A DNA stretch of 64,000 nucleotides, taken from Danio rerio. Lineage: Eukaryota; Chordata; Actinopteri; Cypriniformes; Danionidae. Shown here in pieces: positions 62,131 through 64,000 of this stretch; position 1 is the stretch's first letter, and each line of letters starts with the position of its first letter. The notes beneath the pieces were generated by a model. It had not been told where the DNA came from. It worked only from the letters and a program-made list of their open reading frames with translations, and did no database searches. The stretch covers positions 34,017,501 through 34,081,500 of the forward strand of contig NC_133187.1 in the NCBI RefSeq assembly GCF_049306965.1. Reading direction: 5' to 3'. Made by a program: the position numbers and the translations under genes.

Positions 62131-63385
62131 ATTTTAAAGACATAATTAAAGACATACTGAAAAAAATATGAAAATCTATGTTAAGTCATAAACGGACTGC
62201 ATAAAATAGAAGCCACATATTATTTACAATTTAGATTTTAAAGTTATTTTGGAAATGTAAACATAAAAGTGTTTCAAATACCTTCAGGAAAATAGAATAT
62301 TTTTCTATCATCATTTAGTGTAACAGAAGTAGTCATGAAAAATAATAATCAACTTACCTATTTGGGTCTGTACACATTAAAATATCAAAAAAGTGGTCAA
62401 AAATATTTTTGGGATTTTAGATAATAAAAAGTGTCATTCTGGCAAATGGGTGATTTTGAAATGCTTGCTTTAATATGGCAAAATATCACTAAATGATTTT
62501 TACATGCTCTAAAATAGCCTGACCAGTTTTTAAAAATATATATTTTTGGTACTATTATTGTTCTGTCAATTATGGTAAACATGTTGTATAGCCACTAATA
62601 AATAAATAAATTAATACATTTTTGAATGAATGAATATAAAAAATATAAGCTAATGGTGTTTGAAAACCCTGTCTTTGTTCAGTGTACACTGCAATAATGT
62701 TAGCTGTAGGAAATCTTGGAAAAAAAAAAAAAAAACACAAACTAGGGCAAATAATTGGATGATGTTAATGGATGAGAAGAACAGAGTACTTTTCTTCTTT
62801 TAATCTCACTCCATCAGCATCTGTTACACTTCCACACACACCACCTGGCTAAAATGTTACAGTTTGACCAGGATTACAGTGTGAAGGAACCAGATGAACT
62901 AAAAAAGGACGGAAGTTTGGACATTCAGTCCATACACAACACACCACAAATCTGTCCCAAATCTCAATCTAAAATGTTCTGCTCTGGCCTTTAGGCAGGT
63001 GATCTGGAGTCACCAAAAGTTCAGTTCAAAACAGATGTTTGAGCTCAAAGTGTGTCAGGTGAATATTATGAAATTGAATAGATTTGGGAATCTGAGCTCT
63101 GAATTGGTCTGATTCTGGATCTAATTGCTAAATGAAAAGTTTTTTTTAAATATACAAAATGCATTTAAATTATTTTTACAATTTGGAAGTAATGATCATT
63201 TTGTAAAACAGTCATGACTTGTATTATCTTTAAACAAAAACCATATTGCATCTAATTCACAACTTTGCATTGAGTGAATGTGGGAATAAATATCAAATAG
63301 TTTTAGGATGAATTGCACATTATTAAAATATGTCACTTCCTTTGAAATTTAATTTTACACACTAACTACATCAAAAACAAAATGT
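62131..63385. other. AT-rich flank, nothing recognised
   Basis: Mostly unique AT-rich sequence. A stretch at 62800-63060 is slightly GC-richer (CCACACACACCACCTGGCTA, GGCCTTTAGGCAGGTGATCT) but has no clear exon structure. Confidence 0.5.
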
Positions 63386-63876
63386 ATATATTTGAAATCA
63401 GAATTATTAGCCCCCCTTTGAATTTTATTATATTTTTTAAATATTTCCTAAATTATCTTTTAATAACTGATTTATTTTATCTTTGCCATGATGTCAGTAC
63501 ATAATATTTGACTACATATGTTTCAAGACACTTCTATACAGCTTAACTAGGGTAATTAGGTGCACTAGGTAGTGTAACTAGTGTAATTAGGCTATTGTAT
63601 AATAAGTAATAACTTATTGTATAACGATGGTTTGTTCTGTAGACTATCGAAAAAATATAGCTTAAATGAGTTAATAATTTTGACCTTAAAATAGTATTAA
63701 AAAAATCAAAACTGAACTTATTATTGTCGAAATAAAACAAATAAGACTTTCTCTGGGAGAAAAAATATTATCAGACATTCTGTGAAAATTTCCTTTCTCT
63801 GTTAAACATCATTTATGAAATATTTAAAAAACAAAACAAATTCAAAGAGGGGCTAATAATTCTGACTTCAACTGTA
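63386..63876. mobile_element. DNA transposon (CAGTTGAA...TTATTAGCCCC family)
   Basis: Left end TTTGAAATCAGAATTATTAG then CCCCCC, right end GGGGCTAATAATTCTGACTT then CAACTGTATG. The full internal layout is present (GATGGTTTGTTCTGTAGACT, ATTATCAGACATTCTGTGAA). Non-coding. Confidence 0.88.
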
Positions 63877-64000
63877 TGCACAATTATAAAATTGTAAAGT
63901 ATACTATAGAAACTATTAATTTGAATGAGAGTTTGTGAGGGGTTAACTCATGTTAAGCACTCTAATAGCATTTTTACAAATTATTTCAGTCAGAATCCTT

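Overview
The window is vertebrate, and almost certainly zebrafish (Danio rerio) or a very close cyprinid. The DNA is AT-rich and intron-rich. It is packed with repeats I recognise from zebrafish: at least ten DANA SINE pieces, Tc1-like elements, hAT and Harbinger-type MITEs, and long (TG)n and (AT)n tracts. The species call rests on this repeat spectrum and on the fish-like divergence of the three recognisable genes; no alignment was run.

Layout. (1) Bases 1-23046 hold the 3' end of stxbp4 (+ strand, entering from outside the window). Three coding exons are visible, at 2886-3028, 17556-17613 and 22935-23046. The last two encode its C-terminal WW domain and the stop codon. (2) Bases 23047-37094 are the stxbp4 3' UTR and the interval between genes. 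This stretch is full of nested transposons, plus a CRE/X-box-like promoter patch near 28.9 kb and an orphan 47-bp exon-like piece at 32.37 kb. (3) Bases 37095-42911 carry a complete four-exon hlf gene (+ strand, 299 aa), a PAR-bZIP transcription factor, with a CRE and GC box upstream and an E-box in intron 3. (4) Bases 42912-60756 are the hlf 3' flank: LINE and SINE pieces, a likely distal poly(A) region near 47.2 kb, an AT-rich palindrome, a duplicated block, a Tc1 element with a Harbinger MITE inside it, and an array of about 90-bp repeats built on a TACTATAGTA palindrome. (5) Bases 60757-61065 (- strand) encode smim36, a small single-pass membrane protein. The rest is MITEs and SINE fragments.

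The order STXBP4-HLF-SMIM36 matches human 17q22 as I remember it. MMD, which lies between HLF and SMIM36 in human, was not found here. The three genes are neighbours by ancient synteny, not a functional cassette. I found no clearly new gene system. The best leads are the 90-bp palindromic array with its duplicated block, the X-box/CRE patch with the orphan microexon, a possible small minus-strand first exon inside a stxbp4 intron, and a fish-type Gln/His tract in Hlf. No retroviral or other virus-derived coding region was recognised.
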